A DNA stretch of 64,000 bases from Cyclospora cayetanensis (Eukaryota; Apicomplexa; Conoidasida; Eucoccidiorida; Eimeriidae), in contig NW_020312712.1 of the NCBI RefSeq assembly GCF_002999335.1, positions 1 to 64,000 of the forward strand. The letters run 5' to 3'. Below are positions 12,501-25,547 of this stretch, piece by piece. Under the pieces are notes generated by a model that was not told where the DNA came from, did no database searches, and saw nothing but the letters and a program-made list of their open reading frames with translations. The position numbers and the translations under genes are program-made. Position 1 is the stretch's first letter. Each line of letters begins with the position of its first letter.

Positions 12501-15500
12501 GCAGGTCATGCCGTGTATTGCCCTCGTGGTGACGAGACGGATCTCACTGGTGCAGATTCCCTCAACAGCGCATCCAGCAAAGTCTTTCACTGGCCTATCC
12601 AGCGGTCTGGTCTCGAATGCGCGAATAGTGAGATCCAGACAGCCACTACTATTGCTGCTGCCACTGTTACTGCTGGAGGGGTCTGTCGCGTCCGAGGTGG
12701 AGGGGGTGCCCACGACAGAATAACGCCATATGTTGTTCTTCTTCCCTGAGAGACGCGCAGACGCACGAGTAGCTCCACACCTTTTGAGGCATTCTATCGT
12801 AGCAGTGAAGGTCAGGCGGGGCTTTAGGGGTCTTGCCCCCGTTGGAGCGCCTGTGCTGCTACAGTATTCTGCTTTTTACGGTGAGAGGCGGCACGAAGAG
12901 CAGAACTAAGCGGCATATACACTGACCCTGTGTAGCCTGCTGTTGTGCTGTGCCCTTCTGTCTCCTGCAGCAGGATGTCTTTCCCTGGGATGTGCCTGTT
13001 GCACTACCGCTGGATGGAGTTGCGCCTTCTCCCGTTCTCGATCTCTTGCCGTCCGCTTGTTGCTGCTGCTGGCCGTACGATCTCAGGAGTCCCTCGACGT
13101 AAGTCTCAAGATTGCGCAAGAATGCTTGGAGCTTTTCGAACTTCCTGCGTTCCTCCTCCTGCAAAAAAGGGTGTAGACACACAACTGGTGGCACTCTGGC
13201 CAGCGTCGGAGCCACAAGAAGAAAACGGAAAGACGCCCTTTCTCAGTAGTGCTCAAAACTTCGATACTCCGTCAGAGGCATTAAGGGCCCAGGGGCTTGA
13301 GGCACCGCAGGACATGATTGAGGGACTGTCGTGTCTTAAATGCATGCACGCTGGTGCATCTAGAGCATCAGCCGAGGCAACAAGAGCGTAGATACACATA
13401 GGTTTCAGGAGGTGCTGGACTGCGAAACCGCGTGCGAGGGGCAGGCAAAGGCAAGGAGGCGGCAAATATACTAAAAAATAACATCACCTTGGAGGGGACT
13501 GGCACGTCTTAAAGCCATGAATAAGATGCCCCTTGAAAGGTCGTATATACATACAGCATTAGAAAAGGAGCTGCTACGTCGGTTGTGGTGCAGAGCCAGG
13601 ACAGGTAGAAAGGCCACGTGTATGAGCTATGCAAACAGTCAAGGGGGAATCTCTCGGCGCATACAAACAGCAGTTGCCACACCTAGCACATATACGTCGC
13701 CGGCTAAACATCAGCGCACTTAAGTTCAGGTTTAAGTAAGTTGTGTATCCACGTACCCCTTCAACTGAGCAGCTGACGGTGAGAACTTTTCCTCCGAATC
13801 TGCCTGGAGCATTTCTTTCCTGAAGGCCCCAGCACCGAAGTTTTAGTGGCTGCTGCAGTTGAGGCAGCAGCTCCTCTCCCAGTGTGTTGAAAGCGGCAGC
13901 AACAAGTGGGACTAAAATGGAGGGGACATAAATGATCGCCAGTTCCATCTGTAGCGACGCCGCGAAAGTATCACAGATGCCTCCAGCATGGGAGAACAGC
14001 ATGTGGGCCGCTGGATGCAGGGAAGGCGAGAAGATATAATAACTCTTTTTAACTCCTAAGCTCTGGCTGCTGTTGTTGTTGCCGCCGTTATTGCTCGTCG
14101 GAGCAAAAGGTGCAGCCGCTGCCCCAGGACCTCCAGAGCCAAACTTAAGGATGCGGCCAAAGGGGAAATTCAGAGGCAGCGTTATCAGCAGAGATGTGAG
14201 ATGGGAGCGATCCCACGCTCGATCCCAGCCCCCCACCAGGGGTGGCAGGCATGGAGGAATGCGTGGTAGTAACAGCGACATCCGTTTAGCTCCAGCTCCA
14301 CCTGAAACTAATTTGAGAGGCTCGTTGAGGCCTTTGCACAGACAGTCCTTCTGTTGCTGCTGTTGTTGCTGCTGAATCATTGAGCCATCTGGACTTTGTG
14401 AGCAGCAAGCGCCGCCATTCTCTCGTTCCAACTGCTGCCCTAGCAAGAGCAGCTGCTGTAGCTGCTGCTGCTGCTGCTGCTGTACCTGTTGTAGTTGCTG
14501 CTTATTGACGGGGTCCAGCTGCTGCTGCGACATAGAATGTAGGTGATGCTTCAGGTGTTTTTGCTGGGACGCTAGCTCCCTGTAAAAAGTCATCCGCTCT
14601 TGCTGTCGCAGATCCTGGCACTGTTGCCTCTGTTCATCAGTCATGGCCGAGGGTGAGAACGGTGCCGCTAGCTGAACCTCAATAGGGCAAGGCATTTGGT
14701 ATGGCTGCTGTTGCTGATGTTGTTGCAGTTCGCTTGAAGGCCAAAAGGGGAGCCTCACCGTCGTTCCTGCAGGCGCACGCGCCGTCGCCGTCTCTTCTTC
14801 TGGCGCTCCTACGGTGGCTGACTGACTATTTAGCAAAGGCAGGTCTGCTAGCATATCAAGCCTTCCTGCAGCCGATGTTCCCTCAGCAGCCTTTCCATAC
14901 AGCGAGCCAACTCCTCCTACTCCAGGTGCCCCTGTTGCGAGTGACTCTGTCTTGCAGCCAAGCCCTCCAGGAGACGTTCCAGCAGACTCCTTGCTGCTAT
15001 TAGCAACAGACGCGGCCACAGATGCAGCAGACGCGACAGTCGAGAAGGAGTCGTCAAGACTTGTGGGCTCCCCCAAATTACTGCTAAGAGACAAACTGTT
15101 GTCCAGGCAAGAGCTAAGTAAGGCGTCTTCTGTCCAGCACATGCGTCCATCCGGTGTACGTACACCGGGAGTTGCTACTACGAGGGCTGCCGTGGTCGCA
15201 GATTCTGCTGAGGAGCTCAAACGAGTCACGAAGGCCTCATCCGGTAGACTTGTTGACCTACAAGCATCCTCGTTGCTGTTGCTGGTGCTCAAGTTCGAAG
15301 AAAAGTCAATCTGTGTCTCGGCACTTGGCACTTGCACCAAGGCACTCTGGCATTTTGGAAGCCTCCGGGAAGCTGTGCCGCCAGCGGCTGCTGCTGCTGC
15401 CTCGCCCTGCTGCTGCTCTGCGCCAATCATCTCCTCCAAAAAAAAGTCCGCGCCGTGCTGTGGCGGTAGATACGGCATTGCCTGCTGAGAATTTGCATGC

Positions 15501-16797
15501 ACGTAAGCTGTCGCTTTTGTGCCTTCCTTCGTGGAAGCTGCTGTGGCTATAGCAAGTGCTGCCGCCTCGAAGCCCAGTTCACCTTGAGGTGTCTGTGGAG
15601 CTGCCGTTGATCCCTGTGATGTAGGGGAATAGGCATGCGGCAAGCCGGAGAGAAACGCCAGAGCGCAGGGGCCATCCGCTGCTATTGCTGATGCAGGTGA
15701 TATTGCACCAGCAGAGGCTGCTGCAGAGGCCTCTGGAGAGTCCCAAGTATGGATGTTCAACTTCGCCTGTACATACACACCGACGTTCAGAGCGAAAAAT
15801 CCTTAGCACAAAAAACAACTCGGTTTGAGCTGGGACTGCTCTTGCCGCTGATGTTTACTTACAAGATGTGGTGGCGAAGCTTGGGGGCTATGCCTCTCAG
15901 AAGGGGAAGACAGCAAGAGCCGCAATTGCTGTAACTTGAGCTGTTGCAACTGCAGTGGCTGCAGCGGGGGTAACTGCTGCTGCTGCCGAGGTGGTGGTAG
16001 TGGACCATCCTCATCAGCCGCGTGCCGCCCCTCGAGTTTCTCTTCTACTGTAAGCGGCGTAGGTGGAGGAGCGGGAGGTGTATGCAGCAGCACCATGTGC
16101 CGCTGATTCTGGAGGTGCACTTGCACCTGCTGATCCCTGCTCTCCCCCGTCGTTGCTAATGCGGCTGTGTCGTCCTCTTGCGCAGAAGACCCCTGAATTT
16201 GCTTTACCGCCTCACCCAAGAGGTGAGGAGGATACAAAACGTCCCAGGATTTTCCGGTGATGAGGGGTGTGCCTCCAGCAAGAGCTGCCGCCGCAGCTTC
16301 GTCTTTGGGCATTTCCGAGTGTATGTACACCGCCGCACTTAGTTGATGTGTAAAAAGCTCCGTACGCGAGTTGTTCCCTTTCGTTTGAAGGCAGATGCAA
16401 TTGAACTAAGAGCATACATGTACATGCAATCTCTTAATCCAGCACATATATGGTAACTTTGCTATCCGACACAGATAAAGGGGTTGTGCGTACTCGTCTA
16501 GAATGCTGTAGAATACCCGTCTGGACTTATTATACATATATATACACATACATATATATGGTATAGGCCCATGTGGGTGTTGTTATGTACACTCAGGTAC
16601 TTGCATGAGCCATCCACCCTCGTCTGTTCCTCCAGAAGAGCAACTTGCTGCTGATCTAGTCGCTGCTGTTGCTGCTGCTGCGCTTGCTGCAGCCGCTGCA
16701 GCTGCTGCCACAGACGGCGGCAAAGATGCTTACAATTAGATATCAGGTGCTTCACGGAGTCAAAGATGCAAGAGGGAAGCAAAGGGGCGCCACCCGG
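9528..16797 (-). CDS. Very large Gln-rich protein, unknown function (at least six exons)
   Basis: Not recognised. Exons with matching phase: 16797-16601, 16337-15863, 15766-13757, 13158-12927, 12745-12498 and 11792-9528, about 1800 residues in all. The intron 15862-15767 has a perfect GTAAGT donor. Poly-Gln stretches from CAG runs interrupt most exons. More ordered parts are SYYIFSPSLHPAAHMLFSHA with ELAIIYVPSILVPL in exon 3, a coiled-coil-like EEERRKFEKLQAFLRNLETY in exon 4, and across the exon 5/6 joint TRAIHGMTCE followed by IDPRFRRYSIGTRPIL and a CRHC pair. The last exon has a ten-residue QQQLAQQQVA repeat. A (TG)n array fills the intron before the last exon. Phase agreement favours one gene, but a split into two (16797-13574 and 13158-9528) is possible. 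An earlier 5' exon near 17010 is also possible. Confidence 0.55.
9826..9913 (-). repeat. CAG/CTG run coding poly-Gln
   Basis: CTG-rich on the plus strand, read on the minus strand as Gln with occasional Leu and His in the last exon of the Gln-rich gene. Similar but shorter runs occur at 10400-10480 and 14455-14487. Confidence 0.85.
11084..11186 (-). repeat. 30-bp in-frame tandem repeat
   Basis: A 30-bp unit repeats about 3.4 times and codes for ten residues of the QQQLAQQQVA type on the minus strand. The period is a multiple of three, so copy number can change without breaking the frame. Confidence 0.85.
11876..12337. repeat. Long interrupted (TG)n microsatellite in an intron
   Basis: About 460 bases of TG with TA, TT and CG interruptions. 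It lies wholly inside the intron predicted between the exon ending at 12498 and the exon starting at 11792 of the minus-strand Gln-rich gene. The long Cys-Val and His-Thr frames across it are artefacts. Confidence 0.9.
15151..15168. repeat. Perfect 18-bp palindrome, GGTGT...ACACC family
   Basis: CCGGTGTACGTACACCGG is its own reverse complement. It sits inside a coding exon and is read on the minus strand as GVRTP. It belongs to the dispersed inverted-repeat family described in the findings. Confidence 0.9.
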
Positions 16798-17552
16798 CTG
16801 TACTGTGGACGGTGGTGGTGCTGCTGCTCACGCTCCTTGTTTGATACTGCAATGAATAAGAACCAATAATGTGCTGCTACTGATGCAGCAGAAGATGCTC
16901 GTAAATTAGATAAACAGCTACTACATGTACAAACTTCGCGAATATCAGGGCGGGTACTCCGGTATCGGTCGTCCGTACGCCTTTGCCGTCTCTGCCCCGC
17001 TTCACCGAGCATGTACAAAAAACACAGGGGTGCTCCTGCTGCTGCAGCCGCTTCTCCTGTCTTCTGCTGATTATATGGCATTAAGCTAGAAAACACAGCG
17101 AAGGAAGAAGAACAGTGAAGGGAAAGGCGCAAGGAAACTGGAGGATCGGTGGGCCCGTGCAGGGAGCCTCTGACGGGGTGCGCAGCCAGGGAAAGGCGGA
17201 ATAAAGGTTTTAGGGTTTGATACTTATGGTTGAAGATCTTGAAAGCGTTCTGGGTTTTTTTCCAGACCCAACAGTGGGCTAGATTCTCCAAGAAAGACAC
17301 GCAAGCCAGCAGCAATCTTCACCTCCCCCTTCAAGACGCACTCCAACCCTGCCCGTACGAATCGGGATGTGGAGCTTATAGTGCTTCTAGGGCGAGGCTT
17401 TATCTGCTAGACGACTGGAGGCTATAAACCTCCCTCTTAGTTATTGGCGAGACAACTAGGAGACAAAAAGGGAGGGGCGCAGCAGCAGCAACCCGAGACA
17501 GGAGCAGCACGGAACGTGCTCGTGTTGAAGGTCTGCTGCGGCAAGACACGTT
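16798..17552. other. possible 5' exon region of the Gln-rich gene
   Basis: A minus-strand frame beginning near 17010 (MLGEAGQRRQRRTDDRYRS) has protein-like composition and an ATG, and could be the first exon of the gene ending at 9528, but no clean donor was found. Nothing else is supported here. Confidence 0.25.
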
Positions 17553-17570
17553 CGGGTGTATGTACACCCG
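17553..17570. repeat. Inverted repeat, GGTGT...ACACC family
   Basis: Arms CGGGTGTA and TACACCCG are perfect reverse complements around a two-base spacer (TG). It lies outside any gene I can support. Confidence 0.85.
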
Positions 17571-17799
17571 AGCTAAAGCAGCTGCAGACCCCAAATGAAG
17601 TAAAAGTAAAACAAAGTGAGTTACGGTAGGAGAGAGGGGGACAAAGCACCACGGCAAGCACAATTTGGGGGGCGGGTGTGTGCTGCTGCGGCTGCTGTCT
17701 CCAGCAGTGGCTGCCGCGGCAGCAAATGTACAAAACGAGATGTAATGAGCCAGTAATAAGCGGAACTCGATATCACTAGGCTCTTAATTAGTCGGGATC

Positions 17800-20700
17800 G
17801 CATACTCTATCAGAAAATAACCTGTGTGCTCCCTTAGTACTTTACTGGTATCTTTGGGGTCCCTTTTCCGCCTTCATCTGTAGTGCTCTCCCTGTTTTGG
17901 ATGAGTAGGGCAATTGTGCTCTCTCAAAGCCTTCGAAAGTTGTGCTCATGCTTTGTCTGTAGATCTTACTCGGTTTATCTGCTCGAGTAGAAGTTGATCC
18001 CCAAATAATTTGTTCGTCAAGAGATACTCCTGCACGAACGCTCGCTCGTCTTAACGGGCAAAAGGAGCTCTCCATGGCCCACTGCCATCTGCAACTTGGA
18101 GCAATTTAAGCAACATCACCTTTTCAAAAGTGCTTTCTTGCTACTATTTGCTTATCCGACCCTCCTGAACCGACTGCTTCAGTCAGAGAACCCAAACTCA
18201 GTTGCTGCAAGGGTGTATTAAATACCAGGGTATCTGGGGCCTTCTGTTCTGGCTCTCTGCTCTATAGCAGCAGGCCCTTCTACTCGGGAATAAAATAAAT
18301 GTCAAAAGATACGAACTCTAGTGCAATGATGCTTCCAGATGTTCGTGTGCCCGGAGTGCCATACAGGTCGCAACAAGCTCGAGTGCGGCAGACTGATCCA
18401 CATTTGAGCACTTTTTGCTGCAATAAATATATTCATCTATGGGTTGGTGAACGGCTGAGTAATTTTCTTGGCTCTTCATTTACCGTACTTATCGAAGAAT
18501 ACCGTTTCCTAGATGAAAGAGCTCGCAATGGTGTATGCGCGTGTGCTAGATGCCATATGTATCTGGCTGGGGTTGCTTGGAGTGCTTAGAAGATCCAGCT
18601 GCGCGAACCCTAGGCCTCCTTTTTAACCCAAGTCAGAAGCTTTGATGAGCGTAAGCAGGAAGAAATAAGACTTTGAAAAACACTCAATTACTTTCTATGC
18701 AAGTTTTTGTATTCACGAGTTAAGTATCTGCCTGCGGAGATCTTAAATGATGCGCTGCACTCTACGTGTCGCATAATATTCAGGAATTCTAGGTCTAATA
18801 CAAGCTGAAAGCTTATAATGGATCTTTGCAAAATACGTGAAGGCAAGCTTTCTCTCAGCTACGGCTTAGCCTAATACAAATCCATCACCGGAGGAAGCAT
18901 CTCTTCCTTGAATCGAGCATCATAACGTTTTGTTTCATGAGAAGCACACCTGCCCACCACGGAGAAGATGAGGTCCCGCAAGTTGCCTTCGGAAAATTCG
19001 ACGTTATTTTCTGAGATAGTAGTGGAGTGGCTCGCAGAAACCCACTTTTCCACGGTACATGCCGAGCCCTCACCGTAAATGTCGTATGCCATACTGCTTT
19101 GCATTAAGTTGATCAAAGCACTGTTAGTAAGTTCACTACTGGGATTCACACAATATTAGGAACTCACGGCTTTGCCACACGAGGATTAGATCGTTTCTGT
19201 GCAACTTTAGGTAGACTGGATACATGCCTCCCCTTCAGCAAGAAGGTGAATAAAGGCTTCGTTTATTTATGCCTATGCGGAAGTTTTGCCTTGGCCCTTA
19301 CCGCTTCTTGCATGCGAGAGATTGGAAGTTAGTGTCACCTTTACGTCACATGGCATAAGTAACTCGTCTAGTTTAAGTTTTTATGGTTCGCTTAGTCACT
19401 CATCCACTTTTAAACCACCAAAATTTGAGCTCTACTATGACCTTTCACGCGGTTCGTTATGAGAACGGGCTGTCTCCCTATTTGAAACTCAAAGCTCCAC
19501 GTCTGCCCTTATTTGAATACAAACAGATCACACGTCCAGCTTCCAGACTTGTCCCGAAGAGTCTGCACATCCGCCCTTGTGTAACGAAACTCCCGAAGGA
19601 TCCGGTAGGACCAAGCTGCATGATTGCTGAAAGACTTCGAAAGTGCAGGCCAACTTAAAATACTTCCCATCAAGCAGCACATCTAGAAAATTTTACTAGA
19701 AATTGCTTGGCAATTCTCACTCGCATTCTGGATCTTGAAAATGTGTCGTACCGAGCTGTTGCTACTCAGGGAATAACCGACTTTACCTCCGACTACAGTA
19801 GATAGTTTCAGGTGACTAGCGCCTGGAGCCATAGTACGGAGCCTTACTTTCCCTCAGCTTATCATAGACTTTGTTCAGGTCCAAATCCTCGATAAAATTG
19901 AGGGTGAAAGGACAGTGAATCAGCAAAGGTGGTCAGCAATGAGATAAATCGGTTATCTATTTGGGAATCTCCTGACCAAGTGATAAGGATCTATGGATGC
20001 AGTTACATGGAGTGAAATGCGTTGGATCCACCTAAATATCTGGATCCAGCTTGCTCATGGTACTACTTTACCAAGATAAACCTACATATAAGGACGTGTG
20101 GGCAACCAAGGCCTTCAGCCAGTGACTCGTCCACTTAATTGGCACTGGCTGCGTTTGTGCGGTTACGCGGCGAATGCGATTGCTGTCGTGCTCACAGAAC
20201 TTGTACCGTAAACCGCCAGGCCCCACACAGCCAAGCAGCGAATCGCAGAGCAACTCCTGGATAGGGTGTCAATGTGCTTCGCTGTAGGGTTCCTCCGAGT
20301 CATAAAAAGCCCAAGACTACACTGTCAACTGTCCACGGGCTGATCAAAGCAGGGCATGTCCATACATGATGTGCTCACTTTACTATCAAGTTCGAACTCC
20401 CGTTTGATAAAAGTGCGTCCGATCACATGCGCTTCCATTATTACTCTATCAGGTCTTAGGATCTGGCCATTTTCCTTCATTTCCTTTTGTAGGTCTTTAA
20501 GTGCTCAGCATTGAGCTCAAATTACTTTATCAGTCTCAGACCAAAGAACAAGAGTAGAGCGTTAAAAGTGGAGTTACGTATAATTAGTGCCATCGTGGTC
20601 GTAGTACAAAGAAGGAATGCTTTTCAGTATTTCAGCCCATAGTATGCATCGAATTAGGGCTCTCGCTTAGAACAGCAATATCCTCACTTGGAATCAGGTC

Positions 20701-22366
20701 AATGTGAGTCGCGCTGATTACCAGATTTCATGATAATTAGGAGCTTTCCATTTCAAGTAACTCTGCCTGTTTCGAAGCCATGATATCTCTTAAATGGCAT
20801 ATTATCCTGTTTCAATGATCCAGCTTCCTCCGGCCAAAGCCCTAAATGCAGCTTTGCTCTGCAGAATTGAGGCATATTGGATAAGTTGGGGAAGTTCTAT
20901 GGGCATTATTGGGTAGAGAGCAGGGGTTTTTCAAGACCCTGAAGCTATAATCAACCTTGTTTTTTGTCAACTAGCAGTACAGTGTACGCGCCTGGTGAGC
21001 GTCATATGTCATATAAGCAACGCTGGTCAACGGCAATTATTCCAGTATGCCCTTCGAGGAGCTTCACCTTGGGGCATCTGATGGCATGTTTCGAAGAAGA
21101 ATTTGCTTGTTCTTTGACAGCTAAAAGCGTTGAGTGGACGATACTTGTTCATGCGCTTTGGTTGCCAGTATTAAAGCCTATGTCTCGCAGAACGACTAGC
21201 ATGTATGACAACCAATGATTAGCTCTACGAAGTACGGTTGTTGGGCCACGGTGTGGAGCCGGAATGGCCAAGGTGGTTTTCTAATGCGTCCTTGTCCTCA
21301 GAAGTGGCAGCATCCTTGAACTGTATCCTCGAGGCCATGCAAGTGGAGCTAGAGGCAAGCCGCCTGTAACGACCAAAAAAAACAGATCACAGCTTCACAG
21401 AGAGTAGTGCTCGAGAACGACTTTCCTTAGTGCCAGGACTCACATACACTAGAGCGCCAAACCCAAACTCTGGAGTCTCCTCAAGTCTTGATACCAGAGG
21501 AAAGCCTCCAATGGGCAAAGCGACCCCAGGTCACTTTTCTATGGCTATGCTATGTCCAGTGAAAGCTCCCCTCAGTGTTGAGGCGATGCTTGAATCGAGT
21601 TGCAGAGAGGTAGCATTAGTGCCTAAAGCTATAATCCATATTGCCACGGGAGTCCCTTACGACAAACTGTGGAGCGTGCAGATTACAGCCTTTTGACGTA
21701 TAAGGCCCTATTTCCAGACCACTTCCATTAAATACCAGTTCTTAAAACTATATGGTAGCAGCTAAGCCCACACGCTACCATAATCCTGGAAGGAGGGCAC
21801 TACAGAGGCAGCGGTCCGTCGGCAGCTAGGTGTAGTAGGCCTAATGAAATTCATGAAGGCAGACTATAGCTTCCTGAGCGAAAAAACCTAAAGAAGAGAT
21901 CCTAAGTAGCCACCACTGGTCTGGAAATTGTACACACTTCAGCATTTTTTCTACAGATAGAACAAGCCCTATACCCCTAGGCCAGCTGCCTAGCGGCTGC
22001 CTCGCGTCGGAGCGTGAGCACAGAGGGATCCTAGGGGACCTAGGGGCTCCCAATGAAAAAGTGAATGAGAAATAAGACTAGTGCCTCGAGTTTGTGCCAA
22101 TTCAGTGACTGCTACTGTCTGCCAGGCCTTTTATCTCCAGCCTGAACGGCCCACTCTCCCCGGTCGTTGGGCGGTTGGTCATGTTGCCTTGTTGCTTCTG
22201 CGGCTGGACAGACACTTCTCACCCAGTAACACGTATATGAACACCGTACTGAAACTCAAGCGCTGCAGAAGATACTAATTTTCCTTCCTGTGCCGCTCCG
22301 TGTTGGGCAGCCTCAACAAGGTCTGCTATTGCTGCTGCGGTTGCTGCTGCCCCCCGCATGGAAACA
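17800..22366. other. Lower-GC region, possibly an eroded element
   Basis: Base composition is visibly more A+T-rich than either flank, and all frames are short. Several minus-strand fragments look like decayed protein, for example RDLIFSVVGRC near 18950 and AAWSYRILREFRYTRADVQT near 19560. They faintly recall retroelement reverse transcriptase and integrase text, but no catalytic motif (such as YxDD) or long terminal repeat is visible. I can only say that no intact gene is seen. Confidence 0.3.
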
Positions 22367-22725
22367 TCAGCCGTAATCTCTGCCTCTTCTGGGCTTGTGA
22401 CTTCTGGCTGGAAAGGTGCCCCCACCCCTTTGGTGTTCCCACAGCAGCGGCTGCTGTTGCTGCTGCCTCGGCAGCAGCAACAGCAGTAGCACTTGAGACG
22501 GGGCAATGTCGGGGGCAGAAGAGTCCCCTGAGAGTACACCGCGATCCGATACAGCATCCCCCCGAGATGCAACTGCAGAGGCAGAAGCTTCTCCTGAGCC
22601 TGCAGTGAGCTGCAGCACCAGCTGATTTTCCCCAGCCGACTCCCGCAGACGTACTTTCTCCCACTGCTGAGTCTGGCCATCAGCGCAGCCCAGAAGGAGG
22701 CAGTGCTTCCGTTTTCTTCGTTTCA
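22367..22725 (-). CDS. Exon of an unrecognised minus-strand gene
   Basis: After a possible acceptor (CATTATCAG) the frame reads LKRRKRKHCLLLGCADGQTQ, then WEKVRLRESAGENQLVLQLT, then Ser- and Ala-rich text and a Gln/Leu run. The composition changes from ordered to low complexity as in other genes here. The true 3' end is unclear, because the downstream minus frame at 22219-22480 (EEAEITADVSMRGAAATAAA) may be a further exon after a frame change. It is head to head with the plus-strand gene that follows. Confidence 0.4.
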
Positions 22726-22818
22726 GCTGATAATGCTGCGGGTGGTCAGACAGACATCAGACGCAGCAACAGACACGCGCCATACGGCAGTTTGTTTTAT
22801 ATTTGCGTTTGCGTGCAG

Positions 22819-25547
22819 AGTTCTCCCTGGTGGACCTTTGGACTTGTTTCCGCAGTCGCTGCTGCGGCAGCGGGCACAGAGAGTGTGAACGCAGGTTTCT
22901 CTGCAGAAGAGGAGGCGGGTGAGGCCGCCACAGCAGCGTCAGTAAATGATGCAGGGAAGGACGGAAATGGGGACGGCAGAACCCGTGTGCGCTTCCATCC
23001 AGCCGCAACGGAAGGGGGGAAGGGGCCTGCCAGGAGGCAGAGGGAGCAAGAGGATACCGTAGCGAATATGGGGTTTGTAGAGCTGGTGGAAAACTTGCTG
23101 CTCAGCCATGATAGTAGCAACAGGAGGGGCTACAGGAGCAGCAGCATCGGCAGCATTGCCACCGAAGTCAGCGAAGCTGACAGCGATGTGGACTCTGTCA
23201 GCCGGCCTATGCCAGAGGAAGAGGTAGAACTAAAAGCCTTAAACCCCAGTCACCGGCATGAGTGCCACACATAGACACAGAGACACACAGATTCATGCAC
23301 ACACACACACATTTAACAAAAAAGTCCAAAATCGCTGAATTTAGGCGTATGTTCAAGAGCTGTGGATCCGCTTGGATGTTCCGAGACCCCAGGGCTGTTT
23401 TTTAGAAGCTCTGGAGTGAAGGCACTCTCTGATGCGCTACGCCGCTGCTGAATTTTTTCTGCGTCTTTCACTGTCATTCTGTCTCATTCAAGCCTTGTCT
23501 GGGCTTGTGGTTCAAGTTCCTGCACCTCGCACCGCTTCGTTTTGTCCTTGCTAACACTTGTTCATCTCTATGGGATCGTCTTGTTTACCAGTCTGCCAGT
23601 ATCAAGTAGTAATGCTGGGGTGTGGGGGGGAGCGAGAGGGCTTTATGCTGGTGCCCGTGGATGCAGTGTATAGGCTGCCTTAGCGTGAGGCTTCTGCATA
23701 CTTGGCAGCACGCAACGGCCCACACTTGTAGCAGCATTGGAGGTTGATCAGCCTGTCGATCCGCTGCCTCAACATTTTTTGAGCATTACACAGGGTACCG
23801 GCAGCTGCTTGGTGAATCTGTATTTCTCTTGGCTATTTATCCATGCGCTTAGTTGTGTTACGCATGCATGCATGCATACGGGGAAACGCCTTTTGCGCTT
23901 ATGCGCTGTGACGGTGTCTCTAATGTACAGGGAGGCTCGGAGGAAGGGGGCTGGGAGTGGGACGCGGAGGAGATCGCTTCTTTCGCCTCTCAGATCCATG
24001 AAAAGATGCGACAGCAGTTGGAACAGGAGGCTGCATTCATGGACATCGCGCTGAAAAGCGGCTTCGCCGTTATGAAGGGCGCCCTTGCTATAGAGGATGA
24101 CACCAAGGTACCTTCCAAACCTGTTGCACACGTTGAGCGCTCCGTTCACTTTCGCCACAACCCCTACCGTAATTGCAACGCCAAAGCCGCGAGCCCTGTG
24201 CCATTTCCAGCGCGACGCACCCGCATGCAGGCGGATGGCTTTTGACATTCAATTCGATCGCTTGCACCAGTGCTTTTTTGCTTGGGCGTTGTTCGCTGCG
24301 GCTAGATGCTGATCCGCGAAGGCCGCCTTGCGGGTCTGGGGCTGACTCCCTTAGACGATGACACGCACACGCATCTCAACAGGATAGACTTGAGCATGCT
24401 CCTCACCCTTACACCGGACAACTACGGTGAGAGCGGCTGAAGCCACTGCAGCAGGGCATAACTTTGGCTCTTTTCCAGCACGCTAGGGCTTTCTGGGGAA
24501 AGTGCTGGACACATGGTGCTCTCTGTAATGCTTAAAGACTGAAAAAGGCTCATCTGGAGGGTTCTCGGATTCTTTTGTCCCTTTTTGCTGTCTTCGTCTT
24601 TCCGTAGCTCTGTTTTCAGAGCCCTGTAGTTGCGCCTCCTCTATCTCTGCTACGCTGTCGCAGCGCCTCGCTTTCTTTCCTCTTGCCTTCTCGTGTGCAA
24701 GTGGCGTGACTCGACACCTGTCTCTTCCTGGCTATCTATTCGCTGCCTCTCTTCCTGATAACCTTTTCCGGTCTCGTGCGTACGCTTTGTGCCCTTCTTT
24801 CTCGAAAAATTCAGGGCCCCACAGGACTTTTGTGCCGGCCCCCTTTTTTCCCCCAGCTTATCGTGGGGCAGCCTTCTCTCGGTGGCATGCATCGTTTGCC
24901 GCTGAGCTTCTTGTCTCTCTTGTGCTGGGAGGGCTATATATGCGTGAACGCTATTCTTCTGTTTCCCGGTTTGCCTCGCTCTCAGTTCCCTCTAGACAAC
25001 TTTTCTTTCCGCCTCTCTGCCTGCTTGTCTTTGTCACTCTGTCTCTCTTCACGTCAAGGAAATGGTTGCTGACTTCTCCGCATGGCATAGGCTGCCATCA
25101 GGGTCTACATCTTGTCTTGTTCCAGGTTTTGCAGTGCTGTGCATATCAGAAAAGGCGTCGCGTGTTCGTCCTTCCTGCCGACAGCGTTGCACTCTTAATA
25201 ACGCTTTTTAGGGCTGTGGTTTGTTTCTGTCTCCTTTTCCCCTGCTTGTAGAGCGTTGGCAGCATTCCTTGTGCTCGGCGGCCCCCCAGCCAGTGCTGAG
25301 CGTCCGCTCCACACACCGCCCCTCCAACAGTAAGCGCTAAGCCTTCCTAAGCCCTCCTCAGCGGCGTGTTTTCCAGTTCCGCTACCCGCAGCCCTAGCCT
25401 GTTTTCAGTAAGCCCATCTGTACGATTGGCAACTTGGTATATGCTTGGCGGTTCCGCCCCTGTATCTAGACCCGAGGGTGCAGGCTGTGTTTGTGTTTCA
25501 GCCCGTCGCCTTTTGGGCACCAGTGGCATATCAGATCAATTGAGTAG
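22819..25547 (+). CDS. Multi-exon protein of unknown function
   Basis: Exons with matching phase: 22819-23223 (acidic, ending RPMPEEE before GTAGAA), 23931-24107 (WEWDAEEIASFASQIHEKMR and on to EDDTK before GTACCT), 24306-24426 (MLIREGRLAGLGLTPLDDDT, ending DNY before GTGAGA), 25252-25329, perhaps 25362-25407, and a terminal exon from 25502. Stop at 25547 if the tiny exon is used, or at 25566 if it is skipped. The first ATG-bearing exon was not found, although a start within 22819-23223 is possible. The second and third exons look ordered and helical; no family is recognised. The long intron 24427-25251 is pyrimidine-rich and carries only chance frames. Confidence 0.55.
23291..23311. repeat. 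short (CA)n
   Basis: CA dinucleotides in the intron after the exon ending at 23223. Confidence 0.7.

Noticed and set aside
17206..17219. TTTTAGGGTTT, like the Eimeria telomere unit
   Set aside because: Single copy only; not a telomeric tract.
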